A stretch of DNA of 64,000 nt from Actinoalloteichus caeruleus DSM 43889. GTDB taxonomy: Bacteria > Actinomycetota > Actinomycetes > Mycobacteriales > Pseudonocardiaceae. The translations under genes and the position numbers were made by a program. The notes beneath the pieces are model-generated. The model searched no databases, was not told the DNA's origin, and saw only the letters and a program-made list of their open reading frames with translations. How positions within the stretch are numbered: position 1 is the first letter of the stretch; each line of letters begins with the position of its first letter. The stretch spans positions 3,286,001-3,350,000 of the forward strand of contig NZ_AUBJ02000001.1 in assembly GCF_000429185.2 (NCBI RefSeq), given 5' to 3'. This document shows positions 38,800-48,057 of this stretch, one piece after another.

Positions 38800-41700
38800 T
38801 CAGCGCCGCGCGTCCTCGACATCCGCGATCGCCCGCAGGACGCGCACGTCGGACACGCTGTGGGCGGTTCCGAGCGACTGGGCGAAGTAGCTGACCCGAA
38901 GTTCCTCGATCATCCACCGGATCTTCCGCAGTTCCCTGGCCGAGGTCGCGCTCCCGGCCAGGCGTTGACGCGCGTCGTCGTAGGCCTCGCGTACCGCCGC
39001 CACCTGGTCGGTCAGCTGGGCGTCCCTCGCGGGGTTCTCCGGGAGCTTCTCCAGGCGGCGTTCCATCGCCTGGAGGTACCGGGGGAGTTGGGCGATCCGG
39101 GCCGCCCCCGTCGCGGTCACGAACCCCGGGTACACGAGTTCCGCCAGCTGCCGCCGGACGTCCTCCCGGCCAGCGGCGAGGGCGGGCGCGGTGGAGGCGG
39201 CCAACGCGCGCTCCACGGAGGTCGCCGCGGCGAGGGTGTCGCTCACGTGGCGTACGACGGTGTGCACCCGGGCGGGCAGTTCGCTCCGGAGCTTCTCCCG
39301 CAGCCGGTCGAAGGCGGCCGGGTCCCTGCCCGGGGCCCCCGCTCCCACCAGGATCGAGTCGGCCGCGCAGTCGACGCAGTCGTCCAGCAGGGCCGGCAGG
39401 CCGCCGTGCGGGTTGCGGGTCAGCGCGAGCTTCCGCGCGTTGCTGAGGCTGTTCTTGAGAGACCGCAGGGGAGAGGGCACGTTGAGCAGGACCAGGCGCC
39501 GGAAACCGCGCCACATGGCCCGCCGGGCCTCCCCTGGGGTCTCGAACATGCGGACGGAGACGGTGTCGCCCTCGTCGACGAGGGCGGGGTAGGCGGTGAC
39601 GGTCAACCCGTCCTGGTCCTGGCGGTACTCGGTGGGCAGTTCACCCAGATCGTTCCAGCTGGTCAGCCCGGTGCGTTCCAGTGACCGGGCCGCGTGGGAG
39701 AGGGTGGCGCGCACCCGGCCGCGCAACCTCGCCTTGATCGCCCCGAGGTCCCGGCCCTCCGCGACGGTCCCACCGTCGCCGTCCACCACCCGGAACGTGA
39801 CCCTGAGGTGGTCGGGGAGCTGGTCGGTTCGCCAGGCGTCGCGGGGAACGCTGACCCCGGTCAGCCGGTGGAGCTCCCGTTCGAGCGCCGGCAGCAGTGC
39901 CAGCTCCGAGTCGGGGCTGATCCGGGAGAGCACCGTCCTGGCCACGTCCGGAACGGGCACGAAGTTCCGCCGGACGTTCTTGGGCAGGGTGCGGATCAGC
40001 GCGGTGACCAGCTCGGACCGCAGGCCGGGCACCTGCCAGGTGAACTGCTCCGGCGTGACCTGGTTGAGGGCGGCCAGCGGGACGTCGACGGTGATGCCGT
40101 CGCTGGTGGTACCCGGCTCGAAGTGGTAGGACAGCGGCATCTCCAGACCCGGCTGCCGCCACGTGTCCGGGTAGTCGGACTGGCTGACGCCCCCCGAGTT
40201 CTCGTTCACCAGCATCGACCGGTCGAAGGTCAGCAGGTCGGGCTGGGTGGTCCTGGTCTTCTTCCACCAGGTGTCGAAGTGCCGTGCGGAGACGACCTCC
40301 GCCCCGACCCTCGCGTCGTAGAACTCGAACAGCGTCTCGTCGTCCACGACGATGTCCCGGCGGCGCGCCCGGTGCTCGAGTTCCTCGACCTCCGCCAGCA
40401 GCCGGCGGTTCTCGTGGAAGAAGCGGTGCCGGGTCTCCCAGTCCCCCTCCACCAGGGCGTGGCGGATGAACAGTTCCCGGCTCACCTCCGGATCGATCCG
40501 CCCGTAGTTGACCTTGCGACCGGTGACGAGCGGGATGCCGTAGAGCGTGACCCGCTCGAGGGCCATCACGGCTCCTCGCCGCTTCTCCCAGTGCGGCTCG
40601 CTGTGGAAGCGTTTCACGAGGTGGCCCGCGAGGCGTTCCACCCACTCGGGTTCGATGCGGGCGACGACGCGCGCCCACAGCCTGGTGGTCTCGACGAGCT
40701 CGGCGGCCATCACCCACCTCGGCTGCTTCTTGAACAACGCCGAGCCGGGGAAGACGGCGAACCGGGCGTTGCGGGCACCCTGGTAGTCCTGCTTCGGCCC
40801 CTCCTTGAGCCCGACGTGCGAGAGCAGGCCGGCCAGCAGCGCGAGGTGGACGCGCTGCGGCTCCTCCCTCGCGGTGCTCATCGGCAGGTCGAGCTGTTTG
40901 GCGATCTGCCGGAGCTGGGAGTGCACGTCCTGCCACTCGCGCACCCGCAGGTAGTTCAGGAACTCGTTGCGGCACAGCCTCCTGAACCTGTTCGAGGTCA
41001 GTTCCCGCTGCTGCTCCCGCAGGTAGTCCCAGAGGTTCAGGTAGCTGAGGAAGTCGGACTCCTGGTCTGCGAACCGGGCGTGCTTCTCCGCGGCGGCCTG
41101 TTGCCGTTCGGCCGGGCGTTCCCTCGGGTCCTGGATGGAGAGCGCGGCGGCGATCACCAGGACCTCCTGCACGCAACCGTTCCGCTCGGCCTCCAGCACC
41201 ATCCTGCCGAGCCGGGGGTCGACGGGGAGCTGGGCGAGTTTCCGCCCCAGCCTGGTGAGGCGGCGGCCACCGTCCTCGTCCACCTCCAGCGCTCCCAGTT
41301 CGTGCAGGAGTTGGACGCCGTCCCGGATGTTGCGGGCGTCGGGTGGTTCGACGAAGGGGAAGGCCGCGATGTCCCCCAGCTCCAACGCGGTCATCTGGAG
41401 GATGACCGAGGCCAGGTTCGTCCGGAGGATCTCGGGGTCGGTGAATTCGGGGCGGTTGTCGAAGTCCTCCTCCGAGTACAGCCGGACGCAGATCCCCTCG
41501 GCGACCCGACCGCAGCGGCCCTTGCGCTGGTTGGCCGAGGCCTGGGAGACCGGCTCGATCGGCAGGCGTTGGACCTTCAGCCGGTGGCTGTACCGGGAGA
41601 TGCGGGCGTTCCCGGTGTCCACCACGTAGCGGATGCCCGGCACGGTGAGCGAGGTCTCGGCGACGTTGGTGGCGAGGACGACCCGCCGGCCGGGGTGCGG

Positions 41701-42714
41701 GCTGAACACCCGGTGCTGCTCCGCCGCGGACAGCCGGGCGTAGAGCGGCAGGATCTCGGTGTTCCGGAGGTTCGCCTTCTCGAGCGCGTCGGCGGCGTCC
41801 CGGATCTCCCGCTCACCGCTGAGGAAGACCAGGATGTCACCCGGTCCCTCCTGGCTGAGCTCGTCGACGGCGTCGCGGATCGCCTGGGTCTGGTCCCGGT
41901 CGGGGTCCGGGTCGTCCTCGTCGAGGAGGGGGCGGTAGCGCACCTCCACCGGGTAGGTGCGGCCGGAGACCTCGATGATCGGTGCGCCGTCGAAGTGGCG
42001 GGAGAAGCGTTCGGGGTCGATCGTCGCCGAGGTGATGATCAGCTTGAGATCGGGTCGGCGGGGCAGCAGCTGCTTGAGGTAGCCGAGCAGGAAGTCGATG
42101 TTCAGGCTGCGTTCGTGCGCCTCGTCGATGATGATGGTGTCGTACTGCCACAGCATGCGGTCCTGCTGGATCTCCGCCAGCAGGATGCCGTCGGTCATGA
42201 TCTTGAGCAGGGTGTCGTCGGTGGAGCGGTCGGTGAAGCGGACCTTGAAGCCGACCGTCTCCCCCAGCGGCGTGGCCAGTTCCTCCGCCACCCGCTCGGC
42301 GACGGTGCGGGCCGCGAGCCGACGAGGTTGGGTGTGCCCGATGGCACCCCGAACCCCACGTCCGAGTTCGAGGCAGATCTTGGGGAGCTGCGTCGTCTTC
42401 CCGGAGCCGGTCTCCCCCGCGACGATGACCACCTGGTGGTCGCGGACGGCGGCGAGGATGTCGTCCTTCTTCCGGCTGACCGGCAGCGCGTCCGGGTAGC
42501 GGATCGCGGGAGTGGCGGCCCTGCGGCGCGCGACCCGCGTCTCCGCGGCCGCCAGGTCCGCCGTGATCCGGCTCAGGGCGCGCTCCCGCGCGGGTTCGCC
42601 ACGCGCCTTGCGCGAGCCTTCCAACCGGCGCGCGAGCCGCTGCTCGTCCCGGAGCGTCAGCTCGGGGAGGCGGGCGGCGATCTCGGCCGTCGAAGTCACT
42701 GGAGGCGTTCCCAT
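38800..42714 (-). CDS. hrpA: ATP-dependent RNA helicase HrpA (DEAH box)
   Basis: A 1304-residue DEAH helicase, as expected for bacterial HrpA (1280-1320). Visible motifs: GETGSGKTTQLPK, TQPRRLAA, IIDEAHERSLN, SATID, TNVAETSLT, QRKGRCGRV. The C-terminal half is the HrpA-specific DUF3418 region. In E. coli it acts on mRNA and resolves stalled ribosomes. Start chosen at ATG 42712-42714. It lies between rseA and htrA, thereby splitting the otherwise conserved sigE-rseA-htrA-tatB set. Confidence 0.93.
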   Translation of the reverse strand: MGTPPVTSTAEIAARLPELTLRDEQRLARRLEGSRKARGEPARERALSRITADLAAAETRVARRRAATPAIRYPDALPVSRKKDDILAAVRDHQVVIVAGETGSGKTTQLPKICLELGRGVRGAIGHTQPRRLAARTVAERVAEELATPLGETVGFKVRFTDRSTDDTLLKIMTDGILLAEIQQDRMLWQYDTIIIDEAHERSLNIDFLLGYLKQLLPRRPDLKLIITSATIDPERFSRHFDGAPIIEVSGRTYPVEVRYRPLLDEDDPDPDRDQTQAIRDAVDELSQEGPGDILVFLSGEREIRDAADALEKANLRNTEILPLYARLSAAEQHRVFSPHPGRRVVLATNVAETSLTVPGIRYVVDTGNARISRYSHRLKVQRLPIEPVSQASANQRKGRCGRVAEGICVRLYSEEDFDNRPEFTDPEILRTNLASVILQMTALELGDIAAFPFVEPPDARNIRDGVQLLHELGALEVDEDGGRRLTRLGRKLAQLPVDPRLGRMVLEAERNGCVQEVLVIAAALSIQDPRERPAERQQAAAEKHARFADQESDFLSYLNLWDYLREQQRELTSNRFRRLCRNEFLNYLRVREWQDVHSQLRQIAKQLDLPMSTAREEPQRVHLALLAGLLSHVGLKEGPKQDYQGARNARFAVFPGSALFKKQPRWVMAAELVETTRLWARVVARIEPEWVERLAGHLVKRFHSEPHWEKRRGAVMALERVTLYGIPLVTGRKVNYGRIDPEVSRELFIRHALVEGDWETRHRFFHENRRLLAEVEELEHRARRRDIVVDDETLFEFYDARVGAEVVSARHFDTWWKKTRTTQPDLLTFDRSMLVNENSGGVSQSDYPDTWRQPGLEMPLSYHFEPGTTSDGITVDVPLAALNQVTPEQFTWQVPGLRSELVTALIRTLPKNVRRNFVPVPDVARTVLSRISPDSELALLPALERELHRLTGVSVPRDAWRTDQLPDHLRVTFRVVDGDGGTVAEGRDLGAIKARLRGRVRATLSHAARSLERTGLTSWNDLGELPTEYRQDQDGLTVTAYPALVDEGDTVSVRMFETPGEARRAMWRGFRRLVLLNVPSPLRSLKNSLSNARKLALTRNPHGGLPALLDDCVDCAADSILVGAGAPGRDPAAFDRLREKLRSELPARVHTVVRHVSDTLAAATSVERALAASTAPALAAGREDVRRQLAELVYPGFVTATGAARIAQLPRYLQAMERRLEKLPENPARDAQLTDQVAAVREAYDDARQRLAGSATSARELRKIRWMIEELRVSYFAQSLGTAHSVSDVRVLRAIADVEDARR

Positions 42715-42825
42715 ACCGGGGCAAGGATAGGCACACCGCGTCGGCCGGCCACCAGCCATTAACGGTCCGGGGCTGCCTGGCCTGCGTCGAGGAGCGGGCG
42801 ACGTGACCAGCGCCACCCGGGGCGG

Positions 42826-43647
42826 TCAGGGACCGACCGGTGCGGGGGTGGTGCTCCCGTCGACGTTGGAGGGGGTGGAGTGGTCGCGCGCGGAAGGCGT
42901 CAGGTGCGCGCCCGGCGCCCGGGACCCGGCGCTGGGCGGGCTCGACCTCCCGACCACGGGCGCGTCTCCGGTGGCGGTGACGGTGGTCGCCAGGGGAGCG
43001 GGTGGCCGGCCGCCGGCGGCACCGGCGGGCTGGCTGACCGGTTCGCGCCCGTCCCTGGCTCCGGCCTGCTCCGGCACCTGACCACCGGGGGCTCCCGACG
43101 GCGTCGCCAGCATGACCGCCCCGAGCATGAGACCCGAGACGACGACGCCGGCCCCGTTGCGCAGCCGGCGGCCGCCGCGGGGCGAGCGGGCGCGCCGGGG
43201 CGCTTGGGCCCCGGGCGGTGCGGCGTTGAAGGTTCCCGCGCCGAGGACGGTGTCGCCCTGCCCGAGCGGGGTACCCGACCCGAACGGGGCACCGGAGCCG
43301 AGTGGAGGGACACCACCGAACCTGCCGCCCTGCCCGCCTGGCTGAGCGACGACCATCTGGCCGTCGGCGGTGACCGCGAGTTCGTCGGGCCCGGTCGGGA
43401 GCTGGGCGCTCTGCGGGATGGCGCGCAGGCTCTCCAGCAGGCCCGCCGGCATGGTGGGAGCGGCGGCGGAACGCAGCGCGGCCCTCGCCTGGCGTTGCGC
43501 GCTCGCCTGGCGGGCGCAGCGCACGCACCCGGCGAGGTGGCTCATGGCACGGTCGTGCGCGCCGGGGGTCAGTTCGCCGTCCACCAGCGCGACCACCGCG
43601 TCCACGGCGAGGCAGTGTTCGGGCAGCAGACCGTGCCGTTCAGTCAT
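42826..43647 (-). CDS. rseA: Anti-sigma-E factor RseA
   Basis: A 273-residue zinc-associated anti-sigma factor. The N-terminal ZAS motif HLAGCVRCA (HxxxCxxC, residues about 37-44) should bind zinc. A Pro/Gly-rich linker leads to a membrane helix ([19 protein letters not shown]) and a short external tail. Its ATG overlaps the sigE TGA in ATGA form, so partner levels are coupled. In mycobacteria RseA binds SigE and is released by phosphorylation and ClpC1P2 proteolysis under surface or redox stress. Confidence 0.9.
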   Translation of the reverse strand: MTERHGLLPEHCLAVDAVVALVDGELTPGAHDRAMSHLAGCVRCARQASAQRQARAALRSAAAPTMPAGLLESLRAIPQSAQLPTGPDELAVTADGQMVVAQPGGQGGRFGGVPPLGSGAPFGSGTPLGQGDTVLGAGTFNAAPPGAQAPRRARSPRGGRRLRNGAGVVVSGLMLGAVMLATPSGAPGGQVPEQAGARDGREPVSQPAGAAGGRPPAPLATTVTATGDAPVVGRSSPPSAGSRAPGAHLTPSARDHSTPSNVDGSTTPAPVGP

Positions 43648-44243
43648 GCCGAGTCCTCCAGGGCGCCGGCTCGGCGACGCTCGAGTGCCGCCTTGAGCGC
43701 CTGCCGGCCACGGTGAATCCTGCTCCGAACCGTACCCAGCTTCACCCCGAGCGTGGCGCCGATCTCCTCGTACGAAAGACCTTCCACGTCACACAGCACC
43801 ACGGCGGCCCTGAACTCCGGGGGGAGTTCGTCGAGCGCCGCCTGGAGGTCGGGATCGAGGTGGGTGTTCGCAAACACCTCCTCGGGGCTGGGGCCGCTGC
43901 CCGGGAGCCGGTCGGTGTCCTCGGGCAGGCCCTCCATCCGCAGTCGGGCACGACGGCGGACCATGTCGAGGAACAGGTTCGTGGTGATGCGGTGCAGCCA
44001 CCCCTCGAAGGTGCCCGGCTTGTACGAGGCGAGCGACCTGAACACCCGGATGAAGGTCTCCTGGGTCAGGTCCTCCGCGTCGTGCGGGTTACCGCTGAGC
44101 CTGAACGCCAGGCGATACACCCGATCGGCGTGTTGCCGCACTACTTCGTCCCAGCTCGGCGGCGTCCAACCGGCGGACTCCACCCCGTCGGAGGATGCGC
44201 TCGCCGTGTCATGGGGAACTGCGGTCATCGGCTGGGTAGGCAT
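43644..44243 (-). CDS. sigE: ECF sigma factor SigE
   Basis: A 199-residue ECF sigma factor with region 2 ([20 protein letters not shown]) and region 4 ([28 protein letters not shown] then [14 protein letters not shown]). Start ATG 44241-44243, with AGGAGG slightly far (13 bases). A GGGAAC N17 CGTT promoter-like pair lies 40-70 bases upstream (44284-44310), suggesting autoregulation. Divergent from the O-methyltransferase, as in Rv1220c-Rv1221. Confidence 0.93.
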   Translation of the reverse strand: MPTQPMTAVPHDTASASSDGVESAGWTPPSWDEVVRQHADRVYRLAFRLSGNPHDAEDLTQETFIRVFRSLASYKPGTFEGWLHRITTNLFLDMVRRRARLRMEGLPEDTDRLPGSGPSPEEVFANTHLDPDLQAALDELPPEFRAAVVLCDVEGLSYEEIGATLGVKLGTVRSRIHRGRQALKAALERRRAGALEDSA

Positions 44244-44612
44244 CGTGTGCAGGACACCTCCTACGGGCTAACTGCCATAGGGGAACGCTCACGCGTCCCG
44301 TGTTGTTCCCGCGCCTCGCGGGACACCACCGTCTTCGCTGGCGGCTTCACCCTCTCGAACCGGGATGAGGCGGTGGTGAGAACAGGCTGAGAGGACCCTG
44401 AGAATGGGGTACCCGCGTCGGCGGGTGGGACACCGTCCCGGGGGAACCGCGGGTCGGAGCGCGCCCCGGCGACTGGCGGAGACGGCGTGTACTCCGCGCG
44501 GGCGGTCCGTGACCGTCGGGCGGAAAGCGCGGCTCGGCGATCGGGTCAGGCACTGAGAATAAGGGGGCGCTTCGGGTTCCGCCAGGGCGGTGCGGCGCTA
44601 ACCTCCTTGCTT
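44244..44612. promoter_or_regulatory. Divergent regulatory interval between sigE and the methyltransferase
   Basis: Contains the candidate ECF promoter of sigE (44284-44310) and the leaderless -10 (TAACCT, 44599-44604) of the methyltransferase. The rest has no recognised feature. Confidence 0.5.
44284..44310 (-). promoter_or_regulatory. Candidate SigE-type autoregulatory promoter
   Basis: On the minus strand GGGAAC (44310-44305) is followed after 17 bases by CGTT (44287-44284), the pattern of mycobacterial SigE-class promoters. Because GGGAAC and GTTCCC are complementary, the element is also an inverted repeat and reads as GGGAAC N18 GTT in the opposite direction. Confidence 0.6.
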
Positions 44613-45260
44613 GTGACACCCGAAACTCCGGCGGCCGACCTCAGCGTGGTGCAGGACTTCGTCGCGGACTACCTCGCGGAGGACGAGGTGCTGGCGGCCG
44701 CGCGGGCTCGCGGGGTGGCGCTCGGGTGCGAGCCGATCAGCCCCGGGAGCGGGGCGGCGCTGCGGTTCCTGGCCTCGTCCCTGCGTGCCAGGGCGGTCGT
44801 CGAGGTGGGGTCCGGGGCCGGTGTCAGCGGGCTGTGGCTGTTGCGGGGCATGTTGGGTGAGGGAGTGCTCACCTCGATCGACTTCGACCCGGAGAACCAG
44901 CGGGCGGCGCGGAAGGCGCTGGCCGAGGCGGGTGTGGCCGCCGGGCGCGCCCGCCTGATCACCGGGCGGGGCCTGGACGTGCTGCCCCGGCTGACGGACG
45001 GGGGCTACGACCTGGTCTTCGTCGAGTCGGGCTGGGTGGACTACGCGAGCTACCTGGAGGAGGGGCTGCGGCTGCTGCGTGACGGGGGAGTGCTCGCCTT
45101 CGGGAACCTGCTGCGGATCGCCGCCGCGGGGGGCACCCAGGAGGAACACGCCGGGTTGCGGCAGTTGACCGAGGTGATCCGGGTTGACCCCCGTCTGGTC
45201 CCGTTCCTGCTGCCGTTCGGCGAGGGCCTGCTCATCGCGGCGAAGCGGGACGTCCAGTAG
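44613..45260 (+). CDS. O-methyltransferase, Rv1220c type
   Basis: A 215-residue SAM-dependent O-methyltransferase related to catechol methyltransferases: VVEVGSGAGVSGLWLLRG (SAM loop), LTSIDFDPEN, and YDLVFVESGW. Most members need Mg2+ through a DAD-like acidic set; here the position is VESG, so metal use is doubtful. GTG 44613 stands eight bases after the -10 TAACCT, so translation is probably leaderless. Its last 29 bases overlap the 3' end of the convergent MFS gene. Confidence 0.86.
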   Translation: MTPETPAADLSVVQDFVADYLAEDEVLAAARARGVALGCEPISPGSGAALRFLASSLRARAVVEVGSGAGVSGLWLLRGMLGEGVLTSIDFDPENQRAARKALAEAGVAAGRARLITGRGLDVLPRLTDGGYDLVFVESGWVDYASYLEEGLRLLRDGGVLAFGNLLRIAAAGGTQEEHAGLRQLTEVIRVDPRLVPFLLPFGEGLLIAAKRDVQ

Positions 45261-46527
45261 CGTCCTCGCCGCTGCCCGGTGCCGCCGGGGGTGGCCCCGG
45301 CGGCGGCTCCCCCGCCCGGCCGAGGACCGCCACGCCCAGCGCCGCGACGAGGAACCACGGGCACACCACCGCCACCGTCCCGGGCCAGCCCCAGGCCCCG
45401 TAGGCCAGACCGCCGAGGGTCCCGCCGACGCTGCTGCCCAGGTAGTACGACAGCCAGTAGACGGCCGCGGCCTGGCCGCGCGCCCAGTGCGCCGACCGGC
45501 GACCCAACCACCCGTTCGCGGTCGCGTGGGAGGCGAAGAACCCGGCGGTCAGCACCACCAGGCCCACGACGACCACCAGCAGGTGCCCGGACAGGGTGAG
45601 CAGGGTTCCGGCCACGGTCACCCCGAGCGTGCCCCCGAGCACCCTCCTCGGCCCGAACCTGTCGGCCAGGCGCCCGGCGACGGGCGAACTCACGCTGCCG
45701 GCCGCGTAGGCCAGGAACACCAGCGAGGCGACCGCCGGGGCGACCAGGAACGGAGGCGCCGACAGCCGGAAACCGACGACGTTGTACAGCGCGACGAAGC
45801 CGCCCATCCCGAGGGCGGCCACCAGGTAGGGCCCGTACAGCTCCCGCCTTCCCAGCGCCGCGACCACCCCCGCCGCCAGCACGCGCCCACCGGTCCCGGC
45901 CGGCCGGGTGGGAACACCTTGGCGGGGAAGCAGCAGGACGAAGACGGTCGCGCAGGCGGCGGCCAGCAGCGTCACCACGGCGACACCGGTCCGCCAGTCG
46001 CTGAGCCCCGCCAGGACGCCGGCCACCACCCGCCCGGCCATTCCCCCGAGGGTGTTGCCGGCGATGTAGAGGCCGATCATCGCGCCGAGCCCCCGTCCCC
46101 GGCCGCGCTCGGCGAGGTAGGCGGTGGCGGCGGCCGGGAGACCGGCGATCGCCATCCCCTGCGCCGCCCTGGCCGCCACCAGCAGCTCGAAGGTGGGGGC
46201 CAGCGGCACGAGGAAACCGATCACGACGGCGGCGACGACCGCCGCGACCATCACCGGTCGGCGACCGAACCGCTCCGACGCCAGCGCCAGCGGGAGGACG
46301 GCGACGGCCAGGCCCGCGGTCGCCGCGGACACCGCCAGCGACGCCCCGCCCGGCCCCAGGCCGTACTCCTCGGCGAGCTGGGGAAGGACCGGTTGCGCGC
46401 TGTAGAGCAACGCGAACACCGCCAGGCCGGCCGCCAGCATCGCCACCGCGACCCGTCGTCGCTCTCCTTCGTCGGACCGCGTGGTCGGAGGCTCCGCTGC
46501 CGACGACGAGTTCTGCGTCCTGCCCAC
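45232..46527 (-). CDS. MFS transporter (YnfM-like exporter)
   Basis: A 431-residue major facilitator with 12 predicted helices. The motif A loop is ASERFGRRPVM after helix 2, with a second copy ADRFGPRRV after helix 8, and PAAATAYLAERGRGRGLG in helix 4-5. Genes of this shape export small molecules. GTG 46525-46527 is the most likely start, divergent from the LysR regulator 63 bp away, which probably controls it. Confidence 0.85.
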   Translation of the reverse strand: MGRTQNSSSAAEPPTTRSDEGERRRVAVAMLAAGLAVFALLYSAQPVLPQLAEEYGLGPGGASLAVSAATAGLAVAVLPLALASERFGRRPVMVAAVVAAVVIGFLVPLAPTFELLVAARAAQGMAIAGLPAAATAYLAERGRGRGLGAMIGLYIAGNTLGGMAGRVVAGVLAGLSDWRTGVAVVTLLAAACATVFVLLLPRQGVPTRPAGTGGRVLAAGVVAALGRRELYGPYLVAALGMGGFVALYNVVGFRLSAPPFLVAPAVASLVFLAYAAGSVSSPVAGRLADRFGPRRVLGGTLGVTVAGTLLTLSGHLLVVVVGLVVLTAGFFASHATANGWLGRRSAHWARGQAAAVYWLSYYLGSSVGGTLGGLAYGAWGWPGTVAVVCPWFLVAALGVAVLGRAGEPPPGPPPAAPGSGEDATGRPASPR

Positions 46528-46552
46528 CCCGGAGACGCTAGGAAGCCAACAC

Positions 46553-46567
46553 TCATTCGTCCAATGA
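46553..46567. promoter_or_regulatory. Candidate LysR operator in the MFS/lysR interval
   Basis: A perfect dyad TCATT-CGTCC-AATGA lies upstream of both divergent genes. LysR-type regulators bind such interrupted palindromes. The lysR -10 (TACATT, 46579-46584) begins 12 bases downstream. Confidence 0.5.
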
Positions 46568-46590
46568 CTGGAACGGCCTACATTGATGCG

Positions 46591-47502
46591 ATGGTGGATG
46601 ATGGGCCAGCACGGCTGGCCAGCGGCCTGGCTCCCCGGCTGGCGCTGCTCCGCGCCCTGGCAGAGGAACAACACATCACCCGGGTGGCTGAACGGTTGCG
46701 TGTCCCCCAACCCACGGTGAGCCGGTGGCTCGCCCGCCTCGGGGAGGAACTGGGCACCCCGGTGGTGGTTCGGGCGGGGCGCGGGATCCGGCTCAGCAGG
46801 GCGGGGCAGGCGCTGGCCGAGTCGGCGGGCCACGCCCTGGCGGCCCTGGAGGCCGGTTGCCGCCGCGCGCTGGCCGACACCGACGAGGAGCGGGGGCTGG
46901 TCGCGCTCGCCTTCCTGCACACGTTCGGTGGACGCCCGGTACCCGAGCTGTTGCGGGGGTTCCGGGCTCGCCGCCCCTCAGTGCGGTTCAGCCTGGCCCA
47001 GGCGCCCCACGAAACCATCCTCGACCGCCTGCGGGAGGGAGCCGTGGACCTCGGCCTGACCTCGCCGACGCCGACCGGGGACCCAGGCCTGACGTCGTCC
47101 GTGCTGTTCCACCAGCCGTTGGTCGCCGCCGTCCCCGAGCGCCACCCGCTGGCCGGGCGGCGTCGGGTGCGGATCGGTGAGCTGGCCGGGGAGGACTTCG
47201 TCGGCCTGGAACCCGGTTTCGGGCTGCGGGCCATCACCGACGAGTTGTGCGCGGCCGCGGGCTTCCGCCCCCGGCTGGCCTTCGAGGGACAGGAGACGGT
47301 GACCCTGCTCGGCCTGGTGGCGGCCGAACTGGGGATCGCGCTGGTCCCGCAGGCCGACGGCGGGCCTCCCGCCGGGGTCGTCGAGGTCCCGCTCAGCCCC
47401 GCGGCACGACGTACCGTCGGGCTGGTCTGGGCGGCGGGCCGCCCGCTGTCCCCCGCCGTCCGCGAGTTCCGGGACTTCGCCCTGAGCCGGGGGACGCGGT
47501 GA
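46591..47502 (+). CDS. LysR-family transcriptional regulator
   Basis: A 303-residue LysR protein: helix-turn-helix LRALAEEQHITRVAERLRVPQPTVSRWLARLEEE-like start (key element QPTVSRWLARL), co-inducer domain with RRPSVRFSLAQAPHETILDRLREGAVDLGLTS. ATG 46591 lies six bases after TACATT and is probably leaderless; an in-frame ATG at 46564 would lie inside the operator dyad. It probably activates the divergent exporter. Confidence 0.88.
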   Translation: MVDDGPARLASGLAPRLALLRALAEEQHITRVAERLRVPQPTVSRWLARLGEELGTPVVVRAGRGIRLSRAGQALAESAGHALAALEAGCRRALADTDEERGLVALAFLHTFGGRPVPELLRGFRARRPSVRFSLAQAPHETILDRLREGAVDLGLTSPTPTGDPGLTSSVLFHQPLVAAVPERHPLAGRRRVRIGELAGEDFVGLEPGFGLRAITDELCAAAGFRPRLAFEGQETVTLLGLVAAELGIALVPQADGGPPAGVVEVPLSPAARRTVGLVWAAGRPLSPAVREFRDFALSRGTR

Positions 47503-47507
47503 CGGGG

Positions 47508-47521
47508 GTCCCGGTGGGGAC
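47508..47521. terminator. Possible hairpin after lysR
   Basis: GTCCC-GGTG-GGGAC flanked by GGGGG and CCCCC tracts, in the gap between the lysR stop and the convergent gene at 47567. Weak evidence. Confidence 0.35.
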
Positions 47522-47566
47522 GGTCCCCCCGCTCGTGCCGCCGAGACGAGGCCGCCGGTCCACCGG

Positions 47567-48001
47567 TCAGCGCAGGAAGCCCCCGTCGCCGTCCTCGCCA
47601 CCGCTCTCCGCCTGCCGGCGGGCCTCGATCACGTCGTCGAGGGTGTGGCCCTCCTCGAACTGCTGGAAGATGTCCCGCATCTCGGTCATCTGGCTCTCCA
47701 ACGCCAGGCGCACGTCCGGATCGTCGTAAGCCCGGCCCTCCAGGACGTCCCGCCAACTCAGCGTTCCGGCCTCCACCCTGGTCTGGAGCGCCCGCATCGC
47801 GGGATCGGCGTCGACCCGCTTCGCCGCCTCCTCCATCTGGCGGACATCGGCCTCGGTGACCTGAGGCGGAGCCGGTGGCTGGAGCCGCTCCAACTCCCTG
47901 ATCAGCTCCCGGCTCCTGGCCATCGCCTCGCCCAGCTGCGCCTCGGCGGCACGAACCTGCGGGGTCTTCCAGCTGTCCTGGTCGAATCCAGGAGACGTCA
48001 T
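47567..48001 (-). CDS. Conserved protein of the ESX-like operon, 144 residues
   Basis: Soluble, acidic, mostly helical (LGEAMARSRELIRELERL; MTEMRDIFQQFEEGHTLDDVIEARR), no signal peptide or membrane helix. Similar proteins beginning MT-SPGFDQ occur beside WXG100-type genes in related genera. The start at ATG 47999-48001 is preferred to 48019 because GAAGG precedes it at normal spacing. Function unknown; it could be a partner or chaperone of the type VII substrate encoded upstream. Last gene of the set, 56 bp after the 474-residue gene. Confidence 0.68.
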   Translation of the reverse strand: MTSPGFDQDSWKTPQVRAAEAQLGEAMARSRELIRELERLQPPAPPQVTEADVRQMEEAAKRVDADPAMRALQTRVEAGTLSWRDVLEGRAYDDPDVRLALESQMTEMRDIFQQFEEGHTLDDVIEARRQAESGGEDGDGGFLR

Positions 48002-48057
48002 CACACCGTCCTTCGTCATGGGTTCGGCACCGGCCCGACCTCACGGGCCGGCCAGGT

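Noticed and set aside
39694-42762. Thousand-codon plus-strand open frame opposite hrpA
   Set aside because: Antisense shadow of HrpA with no motifs; the DEAH helicase on the other strand is unambiguous.
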